Below are positions 9,731 to 18,312 of a DNA stretch of 64,000 nucleotides, piece after piece. The DNA comes from JAFDBW01 sp963825575. GTDB taxonomy: Bacteria; Desulfobacterota; Desulfuromonadia; Desulfuromonadales; BM103. The stretch's first letter is position 1; each line of letters begins with the position of its first letter. The stretch spans positions 1 through 64,000 of the forward strand of contig CAWGUB010000009.1 of NCBI GenBank assembly GCA_963825575.1. Reading direction: 5' to 3'. A program made the translations under genes and the position numbers. The notes beneath the pieces are model-generated. The model was not told the origin of the DNA. It saw only the letters and a program-made list of their open reading frames with translations, and did not search any database.

Positions 9731-10225
9731 TTATTTATCCATCGCCGTCACGCCCGTGCGAGCAATCTCGATAAAATGGTCCGCGCCGACATCATCGAGA
9801 AAGCAGTCAATGCGCTCCGTGGGGCCGGCGATCTGGACGATATGGATGTCGTGGGGCTGACTGTCGAGAATTTCCAGCTGGTATTTCTTCTTCAGCTTGG
9901 CATATTCCCTCTCCTCCAGCTCGAATTTGACGATCGCCACCTCTCGCCAATAACTCTCGTCTCGATCGAGCTCCTTGGCGCGAATCACCTCGGTGAATTT
10001 TTCCAACTGGCGAATGATCTGGGTCACCTTGGCCTCGTCGTCTTCACGCAAAGTAATCGTCATGCGGCTGACGCCCGGTGCCTTGGCCTTGCAGACCGTC
10101 AGGGTGTCGACGTTGTACATCTTGCGCCGAATCATCGAGGATATCTTGTTAAGCGTCCCCGGTTTGTTTTGCACAAACGCCATGATGCCCCGTCTTTTCA
10201 TATTTTTCACTGTCATTTTAGTCAC
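9731..10225 (-). CDS. ilvN: acetolactate synthase small (regulatory) subunit
   Basis: Regulatory subunit that binds valine through an N-terminal ACT domain and activates the large subunit IlvB. The ACT motif is FVQNKPGTLNKISSMIRRKMYNV, and a second ACT-like half follows (ELEEREYAKLKKKYQLEILD). Its 164 aa matches the IlvH/IlvN family. It starts 20 bases after the ilvB stop in the same operon, so the two subunits are made together. The N-terminal extension MTKMTVKNMKRRG is basic and its exact start is uncertain (ATG 10225 or the ATG at residue 4). The symbol ilvH would be equally valid. Confidence 0.93.
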   Translation of the reverse strand: MTKMTVKNMKRRGIMAFVQNKPGTLNKISSMIRRKMYNVDTLTVCKAKAPGVSRMTITLREDDEAKVTQIIRQLEKFTEVIRAKELDRDESYWREVAIVKFELEEREYAKLKKKYQLEILDSQPHDIHIVQIAGPTERIDCFLDDVGADHFIEIARTGVTAMDK

Positions 10226-10245
10226 TTCCCGTAAGAAATTATCAT

Positions 10246-11973
10246 TTAAGCTTCGGGCCGCGAGACGATCATGTCACCGAAGCCACCCCCGGCCGGAATC
10301 ATCGGCAGGATCACCTCGGAGGGGTCGCAGATGAATTCAAGGATGTATGCGCCATCATGTTCGGCGACGGTCTTTATCGCGGCATCGACCTGGTCAAGTT
10401 CGGTGACCTTCTGGTACGGGATGCCATAGGCTCTGGCGATCAGGCCGAAATCTGGACTCTGCATCGGCGTACCGGCGTACCGGCCATCGAAGAATAGGGT
10501 CTGCCACTGGCGCACCATGCCGAGGTAACCGTTATTCAGGATCATGATCTTGACGTCGGTGCCCTGCTCCATGATCGTACCCAGTTCCTGGATATTCATC
10601 TGGAAGCCGCCGTCACCGCTGATCGACCAGACCCGCTCATCGGGCCGTGCCAGCTTGGCACCGATCGCCATCGGCAGTGAACAACCCATGGTCCCGGCGC
10701 CGCCCGAGGCGAACCAGCTGTTGTTGGTCTGGTAGTTGTAGAAGCGGGCCGCCATCATCTGGTGCTGGCCGACATCGGGGACGATAATGTCCCTGCCTTC
10801 GGTAATGTCGGACAGGCGACGCACGATTGTCTTCATCAGCAGCTTGCCGCCATCGCCGACACCCTTGATGATTTCCTCCTCGACTCCGGCGGTCTCCTTC
10901 CGGTTGTCGTCGATCTCCTTCAGCCAGCGCCGGCGCGGTTTGTGGATCAACTCGGGGTCACTCAACATGACATGCAGCGTGCGGTAGACATCGGCGTTGA
11001 TGGCAACCGTAGTTGCGACGTTCTTGTCGAGCTCGGAAGGATCAATTTCGACGTGGATAACGTCGGCATTTGCCGCGTACTCGCTAAGTTTGCCGGTCAC
11101 CCGGTCATCGAAGCGCATGCCGAAGCTTAAGATCAGGTCGGCGTTCATAACCGCCCGGTTCGCCTCAACGGTGCCGTGCATCCCCATCATGCCAAGGCTC
11201 AGCGGGTGGTCGAGCGGTATCGCAGACAGGCCGTGCAGAGTGAACGCGATCGGGATATTGCTCTTTTCGGCAAATTCCTGCAACAGCGCCCCGGCGTTGC
11301 TGGCGATCACCCCGTGGCCGCAGAACATCACCGGACGCTCGCTGCGATTAAGCATCTCGACAGCCTTGTGCACAACATCACGCTGTGGCGTCGGGTGGTA
11401 ATAGAACCCGGGCAGCTCCGGCCGGAACTTCTTCGGGTCAAAAGCATAGTTCTTCCCGGTTTCGGCAAACTGGATGTCTTTGGGGATATCAATCACGACC
11501 GGGCCGGACCGCCCGGTGGTCGCGACGTAGAAAGCTTCGTGGATGGTTTTTTCGATTTCCTCGGGGGTAAGCGGCATGTAAGTCTGCTTGCAGATCGGTA
11601 TCATGACACCAACCACGTCGCTCTCCTGGAAAGCGTCGGTCGCAATCACTCCGGTCGCCACCTGTCCGGTGATCGCCACGATCGGGATCGAATCCATGTG
11701 GGCATCGGCGATGCCGGTGACCAGGTTCATGGCGCCGGGCCCCGAAGTCGCCATGCAGACGCCGATTTGCGGGTTGTCCGTGGAGAGTGAAGCGCGGGAT
11801 AACCCCTGGGCCATAAAGGTCGCCCCCTGCTCATGCCTGGGCATGACAAACTTGAATCCTGGCTGTTTCTCCATCTCGTCAAATATCGGCATAATAGCGC
11901 CGCCGGTATAGCCGAAGATGTATCGCACGCCCCGGTCGCGGAGCGCTCTTAATACCAGCTCTGTACCTTTCAT
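10246..11973 (-). CDS. ilvB: acetolactate synthase large subunit
   Basis: ThDP- and FAD-dependent enzyme that condenses two pyruvates, or pyruvate with 2-oxobutyrate, in the first common step of branched-chain synthesis. The catalytic glutamate lies in MPRHEQGATFMAQG. The ThDP-pyrophosphate motif GDGGFQMNIQEL ... LNNGYLGMVRQWQ is near the C-terminus. The frame is open for 22 more codons, but I start at the ATG at 11973: it has GAGAGGGA upstream and MKGTELVLRALRDRGV matches the family N-terminus. The protein is 575 aa. It pairs with the downstream ilvN. A 108-base gap separates it from leuD. Confidence 0.95.
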   Translation of the reverse strand: MKGTELVLRALRDRGVRYIFGYTGGAIMPIFDEMEKQPGFKFVMPRHEQGATFMAQGLSRASLSTDNPQIGVCMATSGPGAMNLVTGIADAHMDSIPIVAITGQVATGVIATDAFQESDVVGVMIPICKQTYMPLTPEEIEKTIHEAFYVATTGRSGPVVIDIPKDIQFAETGKNYAFDPKKFRPELPGFYYHPTPQRDVVHKAVEMLNRSERPVMFCGHGVIASNAGALLQEFAEKSNIPIAFTLHGLSAIPLDHPLSLGMMGMHGTVEANRAVMNADLILSFGMRFDDRVTGKLSEYAANADVIHVEIDPSELDKNVATTVAINADVYRTLHVMLSDPELIHKPRRRWLKEIDDNRKETAGVEEEIIKGVGDGGKLLMKTIVRRLSDITEGRDIIVPDVGQHQMMAARFYNYQTNNSWFASGGAGTMGCSLPMAIGAKLARPDERVWSISGDGGFQMNIQELGTIMEQGTDVKIMILNNGYLGMVRQWQTLFFDGRYAGTPMQSPDFGLIARAYGIPYQKVTELDQVDAAIKTVAEHDGAYILEFICDPSEVILPMIPAGGGFGDMIVSRPEA

Positions 11974-12081
11974 ATCTGCTTCATCCCTCTCTTGGGACAG
12001 TCCCCAGACGGAGCCGGCCCTTGTTGATAGCTTTATCATTGAAACTTGCCAGAGACAGTCCCCGCTCGGGAACAGCCCCGG

Positions 12082-12717
12082 TCAGAACAGCCAGGGCTCC
12101 TCGCCCCTGCGGCGCTCTTCAAATACCCTGATCTCGTCAGCATGCTGCAGGGTCAGGCTGATTTCATCGAGGCCCTGCAGCAGGCACTGCTTTTGGAACT
12201 CATCGATCGCGAAGGTGAAAGTCTCACCGCCCGGTGTCGTAACCTGCTGCTTTTCCAGGTCGACATCCAGCTGGTAACCGGGCGTTGCCGCCACCTCGCC
12301 GAACAATCGCTCGACCACGTCGACATCGAGCACCACCGGCAGGATACCGTTTTTACTGCAGTTATTGGCAAAAATATCGGCAAAACTCGGCGCAACGACG
12401 GCCCGAAAGCCAAAATCGAGCAGGGCCCATGGCGCATGTTCGCGGGATGAGCCGCAACCGAAGTTTTCCCGGGCCAGAAGGATCTGCGCTCCCTGGTAGC
12501 GGGGCTGGTTGAGCACAAAACCGGTATTCAGGGGCCTCCCGCTGCAATCCTTGCCCGGTTCCCCGTAATCGAGGTAGCGCCACTCGTCGAACAGGTTCGG
12601 CCCGAAGCCGCTGCGCTTGATCGACTTGAGAAACTGCTTGGGGATAATTGCATCGGTATCGACGTTGGAGCGATCGAGGGGTGCAACCAGGCCGTTCAGT
12701 TTGGTAAAGGCTTCCAT
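12082..12717 (-). CDS. leuD: 3-isopropylmalate dehydratase small subunit
   Basis: Swivel-domain subunit of isopropylmalate isomerase, which works with LeuC to convert 2- to 3-isopropylmalate in leucine synthesis. Signature stretches are VAPLDRSNVDTDAIIPKQFLKSI, FGCGSSREHAPWAL and FADIFANNCSKNGILPV. At 211 aa it is the proteobacterial long form that ends with LQHADEIRVFEERR. It begins 3 bases after the leuC stop, which suggests translational coupling. A broken copy of a LeuD-type C-terminus lies at 30081-30178 in the accessory region, so the genome once had a second leuD. Confidence 0.96.
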   Translation of the reverse strand: MEAFTKLNGLVAPLDRSNVDTDAIIPKQFLKSIKRSGFGPNLFDEWRYLDYGEPGKDCSGRPLNTGFVLNQPRYQGAQILLARENFGCGSSREHAPWALLDFGFRAVVAPSFADIFANNCSKNGILPVVLDVDVVERLFGEVAATPGYQLDVDLEKQQVTTPGGETFTFAIDEFQKQCLLQGLDEISLTLQHADEIRVFEERRRGEEPWLF

Positions 12718-12720
12718 TTC

Positions 12721-14130
12721 TCAACTCTCCAGGTTACGGACATCGACGAAGTGACCGGTAATCGCAGCAGCCGCAGCCATGGCCGGACTGACCAGGTGCG
12801 TTCTGCCGCCCGGCCCCTGCCGGCCTTCGAAGTTCCGGTTGGACGTCGATGCGCAACGTTCTTTGGGGGACAGGCGGTCATCGTTCATGCCGAGGCACAT
12901 CGAGCAACCCGGCTGCCGCCATTCGAACCCGGCCTGGCGGAAGATCTCATCGAGGCCCTCTTCTTCGGCCTGTTTTCTGACCAGGCCTGAACCGGGGACG
13001 ACCAGGGCGCGCTTGATATTGTCAGCGATCTTACGGCCCTGCAAAACTGCTGCAGCGGCGCGCAGGTCACCGATGCGAGCATTGGTGCAGGAACCGATAA
13101 AAATCGTATCCGGATAAATTTCCGTCATCGGGGTACCCGCCTCGAGCCCCATATAGTTCAGCGCATCCTGCATCCCCTTGCGCTTGACCAGGTCCGGCTC
13201 GCTGGCCGGATCAGGCACACGGCCGTCTATCGGCACCACCATCTCCGGCGAAGTCCCCCAGGTAACCTGGGGCTGGATACTAACTGCGTCGAGATGCACT
13301 TCGCGGTCGTAACAGGCCTCCGGGTCACTGTGCAGGGTCTGCCAGACGGCCGCGGCATGCTCCCAGGACTCACCTTTCGGTGCGAAGGGGCGGCCCTTTA
13401 CGTAATCGATGGTCTTCTCGTCAACCGCAATCAGGCCAGCGCGGGCACCGGCCTCGATCGACATGTTGCAGACCGTCATCCGCCCTTCCATCGACAGGTC
13501 GCGGATCGCCTCGCCGCCATATTCGATCACATAACCGGTACCGCCAGCCGTACCGATCTCGCCGATAATCGCCAGCATGATGTCCTTGGCTGTGACACCG
13601 GGACCGACCTGGCCATCGACACTGACCAGCATGTTCCGGGCTTTTTTCTGGTTGAGGCACTGGGTGGCCAGGGCGTGTTCGACCTCCGAGGTGCCGATAC
13701 CAAACGCCAGGGAGCCAAGCGCGCCATGGGTCGAGGTGTGGGAGTCGCCGCAGACAATCGTCATACCGGGCAGGGTAATACCCTGTTCGGGGCCAATAAT
13801 ATGCACGATCCCCTGACGGATATCGTGCATCGGGAATTCGGTGATACCGAACTCAGCGCAGTTCGCATCGAGGGTGTCTACCTGCAGCTTCGAGAGCGGA
13901 TCAGTGATCCCTTCGCTGCGATCGGTTGTCGGCACGTTGTGGTCGGGCACCGCCATATTGGCGCCGGTCCGCCAGGGTTGGCGCCCGGCAAGCCTTAAGC
14001 CCTCGAAGGCCTGGGGCGATGTGACCTCGTGAACCAGCTGCCGATCGATATAGAGCAGACAGGTGCCGTCCTCGGCACAACGAACCACGTGCCGGTCCCA
14101 GAGTTTGTCATACAAGGTTTTTGCGCTCAT
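12721..14130 (-). CDS. leuC: 3-isopropylmalate dehydratase large subunit
   Basis: Aconitase-family subunit that holds the 4Fe-4S cluster of isopropylmalate isomerase. Cluster cysteines are in IGSCTNARIGDL and PGCSMCLGMN. The early motif IDRQLVHEVTSPQAFEGLR and the substrate loop VCGDSHTSTHGALGSLAFGIGTSEVEH are typical. At 469 aa it is full length. It is the first gene of the leu-ilv operon: AGGAAG lies seven bases before the ATG and a sigma70 promoter lies about 80-110 bases upstream. No leader peptide rich in Leu, Ile or Val codons was seen in the ~70-base leader. Confidence 0.96.
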   Translation of the reverse strand: MSAKTLYDKLWDRHVVRCAEDGTCLLYIDRQLVHEVTSPQAFEGLRLAGRQPWRTGANMAVPDHNVPTTDRSEGITDPLSKLQVDTLDANCAEFGITEFPMHDIRQGIVHIIGPEQGITLPGMTIVCGDSHTSTHGALGSLAFGIGTSEVEHALATQCLNQKKARNMLVSVDGQVGPGVTAKDIMLAIIGEIGTAGGTGYVIEYGGEAIRDLSMEGRMTVCNMSIEAGARAGLIAVDEKTIDYVKGRPFAPKGESWEHAAAVWQTLHSDPEACYDREVHLDAVSIQPQVTWGTSPEMVVPIDGRVPDPASEPDLVKRKGMQDALNYMGLEAGTPMTEIYPDTIFIGSCTNARIGDLRAAAAVLQGRKIADNIKRALVVPGSGLVRKQAEEEGLDEIFRQAGFEWRQPGCSMCLGMNDDRLSPKERCASTSNRNFEGRQGPGGRTHLVSPAMAAAAAITGHFVDVRNLES

Positions 14131-14209
14131 GTAAGCTTCCTGACATCGGTCGTTTTACGTTATCCGCAACAGGTTTTTCAATTACCGCGGAACCTACGGG
14201 TGAATTGTA

Positions 14210-14237
14210 ATTATGAGCCATGCTCTGCCGATGTCAA
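14210..14237 (-). promoter_or_regulatory. sigma70 promoter of the leuC-leuD-ilvB-ilvN-ilvD operon
   Basis: On the minus strand TTGACA (perfect -35) is separated by 16 bases from CATAAT (-10, 5 of 6). Transcription would start near 14203, about 70 bases before leuC. Confidence 0.75.
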
Positions 14238-14388
14238 ATCCTGAGTAAACAGCAGAAATCATTCTGTTCTTTTAACACAGAACAACTCACACTTAAATAG
14301 TAATATTTGTGCTGTGAACAGGGCAGACAAACAAAGGGAGACCCCTTCCGGAATCCCCCCATGTCACGTGCTCCGGGTCACCGGGCAA

Positions 14389-14796
14389 CTATTTCGGCTC
14401 CGTCGGATACCCCTTGGCCTGCCACTCGTGCCAGCCACCCTTCAAGGCATAGACGTCCGTGTATCCGGCCTGCATTAATGTCCGCGCCACACTGGCGCTG
14501 GTGTATTCGTTCGGTCAGGCGCAATACAGGACGATGGTCTTCCCCTTGGGGAAATTCTCCGCCCATTGGCCGACTTCACCCGGGTTGACACGTTCAGAAC
14601 CGGTTATCCTGGTGTTCGCAGCGTTCCAGTCCCGACCGGACCTGACATCCAGGATCACGGTCTCTGCTGTGCCGAGCCGCGAGTTCAGTTCGTCCACTGA
14701 CATTTTCGGCACCGAGTCGGCAAAAGCAGTGAGACTCGTCAGGAGGACGCATAGCAATACCAACGACGCTTGAAAAGGATAATATCTTTTGTGCAT
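14389..14796 (-). CDS. periplasmic rhodanese-like protein, probable selenoprotein (in-frame TGA)
   Basis: A single-domain rhodanese with a Sec signal peptide (basic MHKRYYPF, hydrophobic core, AFA-D cleavage site), so it should act in the periplasm. The domain begins MSVDELNSRLGTAETVILDVRSGRDW. The active-site strand reads TIVLYCA, then TGA (14515-14517), then PNEYTSASVARTLMQAGY and ALKGGWHEWQAKGYP to a TAG at 14389. Cys-containing relatives read YCACPNEATSA, so the TGA falls exactly where they have the second cysteine. A hairpin 22 bases downstream could serve as a SECIS. Full length with Sec is 135 aa; stopping at TGA would leave 93 aa and lose half the domain. A nonsense mutation is the alternative. 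A probable role is sulfur or selenium transfer. Confidence 0.75.
14480..14517 (-). promoter_or_regulatory. candidate bacterial SECIS after the rhodanese TGA
   Basis: Reading from the TGA on the minus strand, 16 bases are followed by GCGCCA-GTG-TGGCGC. This is a perfect 6-bp stem with a 3-base loop that starts with G; an outer CC/GG pair extends it past one bulged A. The loop begins 22 bases from the TGA, inside the usual distance range for bacterial SECIS elements, which need a guanine at the start of a small apical loop. Confidence 0.55.
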
Positions 14797-14860
14797 GGCT
14801 GCTTTCCTTCGCCGTGAAAAGGATACGGCAATTCAAGAAAAAATTGACTTTATCGTTCCT

Positions 14861-15343
14861 CTATCCCTGTTCCTGAAGGAGCAGGCGCCGCTCCATCAGC
14901 TGCTGGATATGCCGCTTCTCCTCGCGGCATATGGCCTCAATAATCGTCCCGGCCTTACCACGGAACAGAGGTTTGACCTCGTTGAAATACAGCAGGGTGT
15001 TTTTTTCAAACTGCAGAGCCCTGGCGATCAGTTCCTTTTGTGTCAGCACCTCGTCAAAATCCAGCGTAACGGCAATTTCCTTGATCAGCAGCTGGATGAA
15101 CCTGCCGTATTCACCGAGCAGCTCCTCACCTTCCGCGGACTTGCCGGTATAGAATTCATAGAGGTCAGCGTAAATGGCGCAGTGTTTTTCTTCTTCCGCG
15201 GCCAGGGCTCCGAACAGCTCTTTAATACCGGCATCCGTTGCCGTCTGCTGGGCTTTTTCATAAAAACCCTGGCCATGCTTTTCCAGCCAGACGGCCAGGT
15301 CAAGGACTGATTCGACGGATGTAATACTCTGGGCAGCTAACAC
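14861..15343 (-). CDS. ferritin-like / rubrerythrin-type diiron protein
   Basis: A 160-aa four-helix protein with two EExxH-type iron sites: AAEEEKHCAIY near residue 50 and CREEKRHIQQLMERR near residue 140. Each is accompanied by a helix with a further glutamate (EKHGQGFYEKA, and FEKNTLLYFNEV). This matches the rubrerythrin/YciE-like ferritin superfamily. It lacks the C-terminal rubredoxin domain of classical rubrerythrin, since no CxxC pair is present. Such proteins usually handle peroxide or store iron in anaerobes. It is transcribed with its own spacing, about 60 bases before the rhodanese gene on the same strand, so co-transcription is possible. The exact substrate is unknown. Confidence 0.75.
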   Translation of the reverse strand: MLAAQSITSVESVLDLAVWLEKHGQGFYEKAQQTATDAGIKELFGALAAEEEKHCAIYADLYEFYTGKSAEGEELLGEYGRFIQLLIKEIAVTLDFDEVLTQKELIARALQFEKNTLLYFNEVKPLFRGKAGTIIEAICREEKRHIQQLMERRLLLQEQG

Positions 15344-15385
15344 AGGACCTCCGGTTTATTTGTGTCTAACATATCTATGCCAAAA

Positions 15386-15480
15386 AGCCACTAAGACACT
15401 AAGAAGAGCTTGTTTTTTTACATACTGGAATAGGCCTTCAGGGGGGTGGCCTTTTCTTTGTGTCTTGGAGTCTTCGTGGC
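15386..15480. repeat. GCCAC..AAGACAC imperfect palindrome, copy 2
   Basis: GCCACTAAGACACTAAGAAG pairs with CTTTGTGTCTTGGAGTCTTC-GTGGC. The centre contains a second small hairpin (AGGCC ... GGCCT-like). It lies between the acyl-CoA synthetase and ferritin-like genes. Confidence 0.7.
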
Positions 15481-15508
15481 AATCTCCAGTTGATCAGAAC
15501 AGTAAATT

Positions 15509-17152
15509 TTACAAGTGTTTCTGACGCAACAGCTTCTTGTCAATCTTGCCGACGCTGGTTTTGGCGATTTCGTCAACCACGAGTACTTTCAGCATCAGGG
15601 CATGACGGGTCAGGCGGCCGGAATCGACGAATCCCTTGACGAAGGCAACCAGCTCCTTCTCCACTGGCGCCGATTCGCCCGCGACCACCAGCGCCAGGGG
15701 CCGCTCCCCCCACTTGTCATCAGGCATGCCGATCACGGCTACTTCGCTCACCGAGTGATGCTGAACGAGGATGTCCTCGACTTCAAGTGAGGAGACCCAC
15801 TCGCCGGCGATCTTGATGACATCCTTGGCCCGATCGGTAATCTTGAAATAGCCGGTGTCGTCGAGATTGGCGACATCCCCGGTGTGCAGGAAACCGCCGC
15901 GCCAGAGGTTCTCAGAATTATGATGGTCCTTTAAGTAGCCCTGTGTCAACCACGGCGCCCGTAAAACGATTTCCCCGGTACTCTCGCCATCGGCAGGAAT
16001 CTCCTGCATATCCTCGTCGACCAGCTTCATGCCGACCAACGGCAGCGGCCGACCGGTCTTGCAGCGGACTTCGACCTGGTCCTCCACCGGCAGGTCAAGC
16101 AGGTCCTCGGGCACATGCGCTAGAGCCACCACCGGGCAGGTCTCCGACATACCGTAGCCGGTAAAGATATCGATACCGAGCTTAAGCGCTGCCAGGCAGA
16201 GCGCCTGCGGCATGGCGGCCCCGCCGACAATCACTTTCCAGTTGCTCAGATCAATCTTGCCGATATCCGGGTTGCTCAGCAGCATGTGCAGGATGGTCGG
16301 TACACAGTGCGAAAAGGTCACATGTTCTTTCTCGATCAGTCTGAGCAGCATTTCAGGCGCATAGCGGCCGGGGTAGACCTGCTTGATGCCGAGCGTGGTC
16401 GCAACGTATGGCATGCCCCAGGCGTGGACATGGAACATCGGCGTGATCGGCATATAGACATCCTGCTGATGCACCCGGCCCTGGGTCGCAGGAGTGCCAA
16501 CCGCGGCCAGGGCGCCAAGGGTGTGCAGCACCAGCTGACGGTGGCTGAAATAGACCCCTTTCGGCATTCCGGTCGTACCAGTGGTGTAAAAAGTCGTGGC
16601 CCGGGTGTGTTCATCAAGGTCGGGGAAATCAAATTCCCGACGGGCCGAGGCAAGCATGGTCTCGTACTCACCGGTCAACCGCATCTGCGTCACGGGAGGC
16701 TCTCCGCCATCGGTCAGCAGCACATAGTGATCGACCGTGTCGATGCGTCCCTTGATCGCCTCAAGGATTGGCAGGAAATCCTGGTGGACCAAAATCACGT
16801 CATCCTCGGCGTGATCAATCGTGTAGAGGACCTGGTCCGGCGAAAGACGCACGTTGATCGTATGCAGCACGGCGCCGATCATCGGCACGGCGAAGAAACA
16901 CTCGAGGTAGCGGTGGCTGTCCCAGTCCATAACCGCCACGGTATCACCCGGTTTGACCCCGAGCCCGGTGAGCAGATTGGCCAGGCGACAGATTCGTTCG
17001 CGGAGGGTGCGGTAATCGTAACGCAACAGGTCTCGATAAACGATCTCGTGGCCGGGGTTGTCGACGACCGGGTAAGCGAGAAGATTCTTGATCAGCAGGG
17101 GATACGTATAGGCCGAAGCAGTTCGTTCAATCAGCAGTTCGTTCACGGGCAT
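15509..17152 (-). CDS. fatty-acyl-CoA synthetase (AMP-forming)
   Basis: An ANL-superfamily ligase that activates a carboxylic acid to acyl-AMP and then acyl-CoA. The P-loop-like motif is TFYTTGTTGMPKGVYFSHRQ near residue 190. The adenylate motif is FTGYGMSETCP, the hinge aspartate is in LHTGDVANLDDTGYFKITDRAKD, and the C-terminal lysine is in KTSVGKIDKKLL. At 547 aa with no membrane segment it is cytosolic. It resembles the medium/long-chain FadD/AlkK branch more than acetyl-CoA synthetase, but chain length cannot be assigned by eye. It stands alone, followed by a palindromic repeat, and is divergent from the radical SAM gene. Confidence 0.85.
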   Translation of the reverse strand: MPVNELLIERTASAYTYPLLIKNLLAYPVVDNPGHEIVYRDLLRYDYRTLRERICRLANLLTGLGVKPGDTVAVMDWDSHRYLECFFAVPMIGAVLHTINVRLSPDQVLYTIDHAEDDVILVHQDFLPILEAIKGRIDTVDHYVLLTDGGEPPVTQMRLTGEYETMLASARREFDFPDLDEHTRATTFYTTGTTGMPKGVYFSHRQLVLHTLGALAAVGTPATQGRVHQQDVYMPITPMFHVHAWGMPYVATTLGIKQVYPGRYAPEMLLRLIEKEHVTFSHCVPTILHMLLSNPDIGKIDLSNWKVIVGGAAMPQALCLAALKLGIDIFTGYGMSETCPVVALAHVPEDLLDLPVEDQVEVRCKTGRPLPLVGMKLVDEDMQEIPADGESTGEIVLRAPWLTQGYLKDHHNSENLWRGGFLHTGDVANLDDTGYFKITDRAKDVIKIAGEWVSSLEVEDILVQHHSVSEVAVIGMPDDKWGERPLALVVAGESAPVEKELVAFVKGFVDSGRLTRHALMLKVLVVDEIAKTSVGKIDKKLLRQKHL

Positions 17153-17304
17153 GCCTCCATGGTCGAAATCAACAGGTCAGCAATCTGATTCAAGTTTTAC
17201 ATGCTGCAGGCTTTATCCGCAAACAGCGAGGCCTTAATATTGTATTATTTACAACAGATGGCAAGACGAATATTCCGGGGGAAACACAGGAGAGCCGTTG
17301 ACTT

Positions 17305-18216
17305 ATGGCCATCTTCGAAGCCGCCTACCTGGCCCTGCATCGCAGCGGGGTGCTGCAGAAACGGGCCATTGATGCGCGACAAAGGCTGACCAATTGCGAT
17401 CTCTGCGCCAACCGCTGCCGGACAAACCGGCTGGCAGGTCCTGGTCGGGCCCGCTGCAGGACCGGCGAGTACGCCGTGGTTTGCAGCGTCGGGCCGCACC
17501 ACGGCGAGGAGCGGCCGCTCTCCGGTCGTCGGGGCTCCGGCACCATCTTCTTCGGCTGGTGTAACCTCGGTTGCGTATTCTGCCAGAACTGGCAGATCAG
17601 CCATCAGGGTGAAGGGCGGGAAATGGACTGCCACGTCCTGGCAGATCGGATGCTCTCATTGCAGGCAGCCGGCTGCCACAATATCAACTTCGTCTCGCCG
17701 AGTCATGTCATCCCGCAGATCCTGGCGGCACTGACCATTGCCGCGGAGCAGGAGCTGAAGCTCCCCCTGGTCTACAACAGCGGCGGCTACGACAGTCCCG
17801 AAGGTCTCGCCTTCATGGATGGCGTGATCGACATCTACATGCCCGACATGAAGTTCGCAGACTCACAGCTTGCCGCACCCTATCTCGGTGTCAGCGACTA
17901 CGCCGAAATCAACCGCAGTGCCGTACAGGAAATGCACAGGCAGGTCGGCGACCTGACCCTTGATGAGGCGAACGTCGCGCGGCGCGGCCTGCTGATCCGC
18001 CACCTGGTCCTGCCGGAAGGCCTTGCCGGAACGGAACAGACGCTCACTTTCATCGCCGAAGATGTCTCGCGAGACACCTACCTCAACCTGATGGACCAGT
18101 ACCGGCCCTGTTTTCAGGCGAGCCGATTCCCCGGGCTTGACCGGCGTCCGAACCGCAGCGAGCTTCACGAGGCTCGCGCGATAGCCAAACGAGTGGGGCT
18201 GCACAGGCTCGACTGA
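17305..18216 (+). CDS. PflX-type radical SAM protein (pyruvate formate-lyase-activase homologue)
   Basis: A 303-aa radical SAM protein. The cluster motif is FFGWCNLGCVFCQNWQISHQ (CxxxCxxC). It is preceded by a cysteine-rich N-terminus (CDLCANRCRTNRLAGPGRARC) that probably binds another metal site. NFVSPSHVIPQILAAL and YNSGGYDSPEGL match the COG1313 PflX group. These proteins resemble glycyl-radical-enzyme activases, but their targets are mostly unknown and no glycyl radical enzyme is adjacent. The ATG at 17305 is the first plausible start; no ideal ribosome site was noticed. The AEC transporter follows about 100 bases downstream on the same strand. Confidence 0.82.
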   Translation: MAIFEAAYLALHRSGVLQKRAIDARQRLTNCDLCANRCRTNRLAGPGRARCRTGEYAVVCSVGPHHGEERPLSGRRGSGTIFFGWCNLGCVFCQNWQISHQGEGREMDCHVLADRMLSLQAAGCHNINFVSPSHVIPQILAALTIAAEQELKLPLVYNSGGYDSPEGLAFMDGVIDIYMPDMKFADSQLAAPYLGVSDYAEINRSAVQEMHRQVGDLTLDEANVARRGLLIRHLVLPEGLAGTEQTLTFIAEDVSRDTYLNLMDQYRPCFQASRFPGLDRRPNRSELHEARAIAKRVGLHRLD

Positions 18217-18312
18217 AGAGTATCCAGCAGCAGTGCATCGACAGTTTTTATGCTGGAGTTGCAGCGCCGCTTAAGTTATTTTCACCCGGTCAAACAATCA
18301 TGGAGCTAACAC

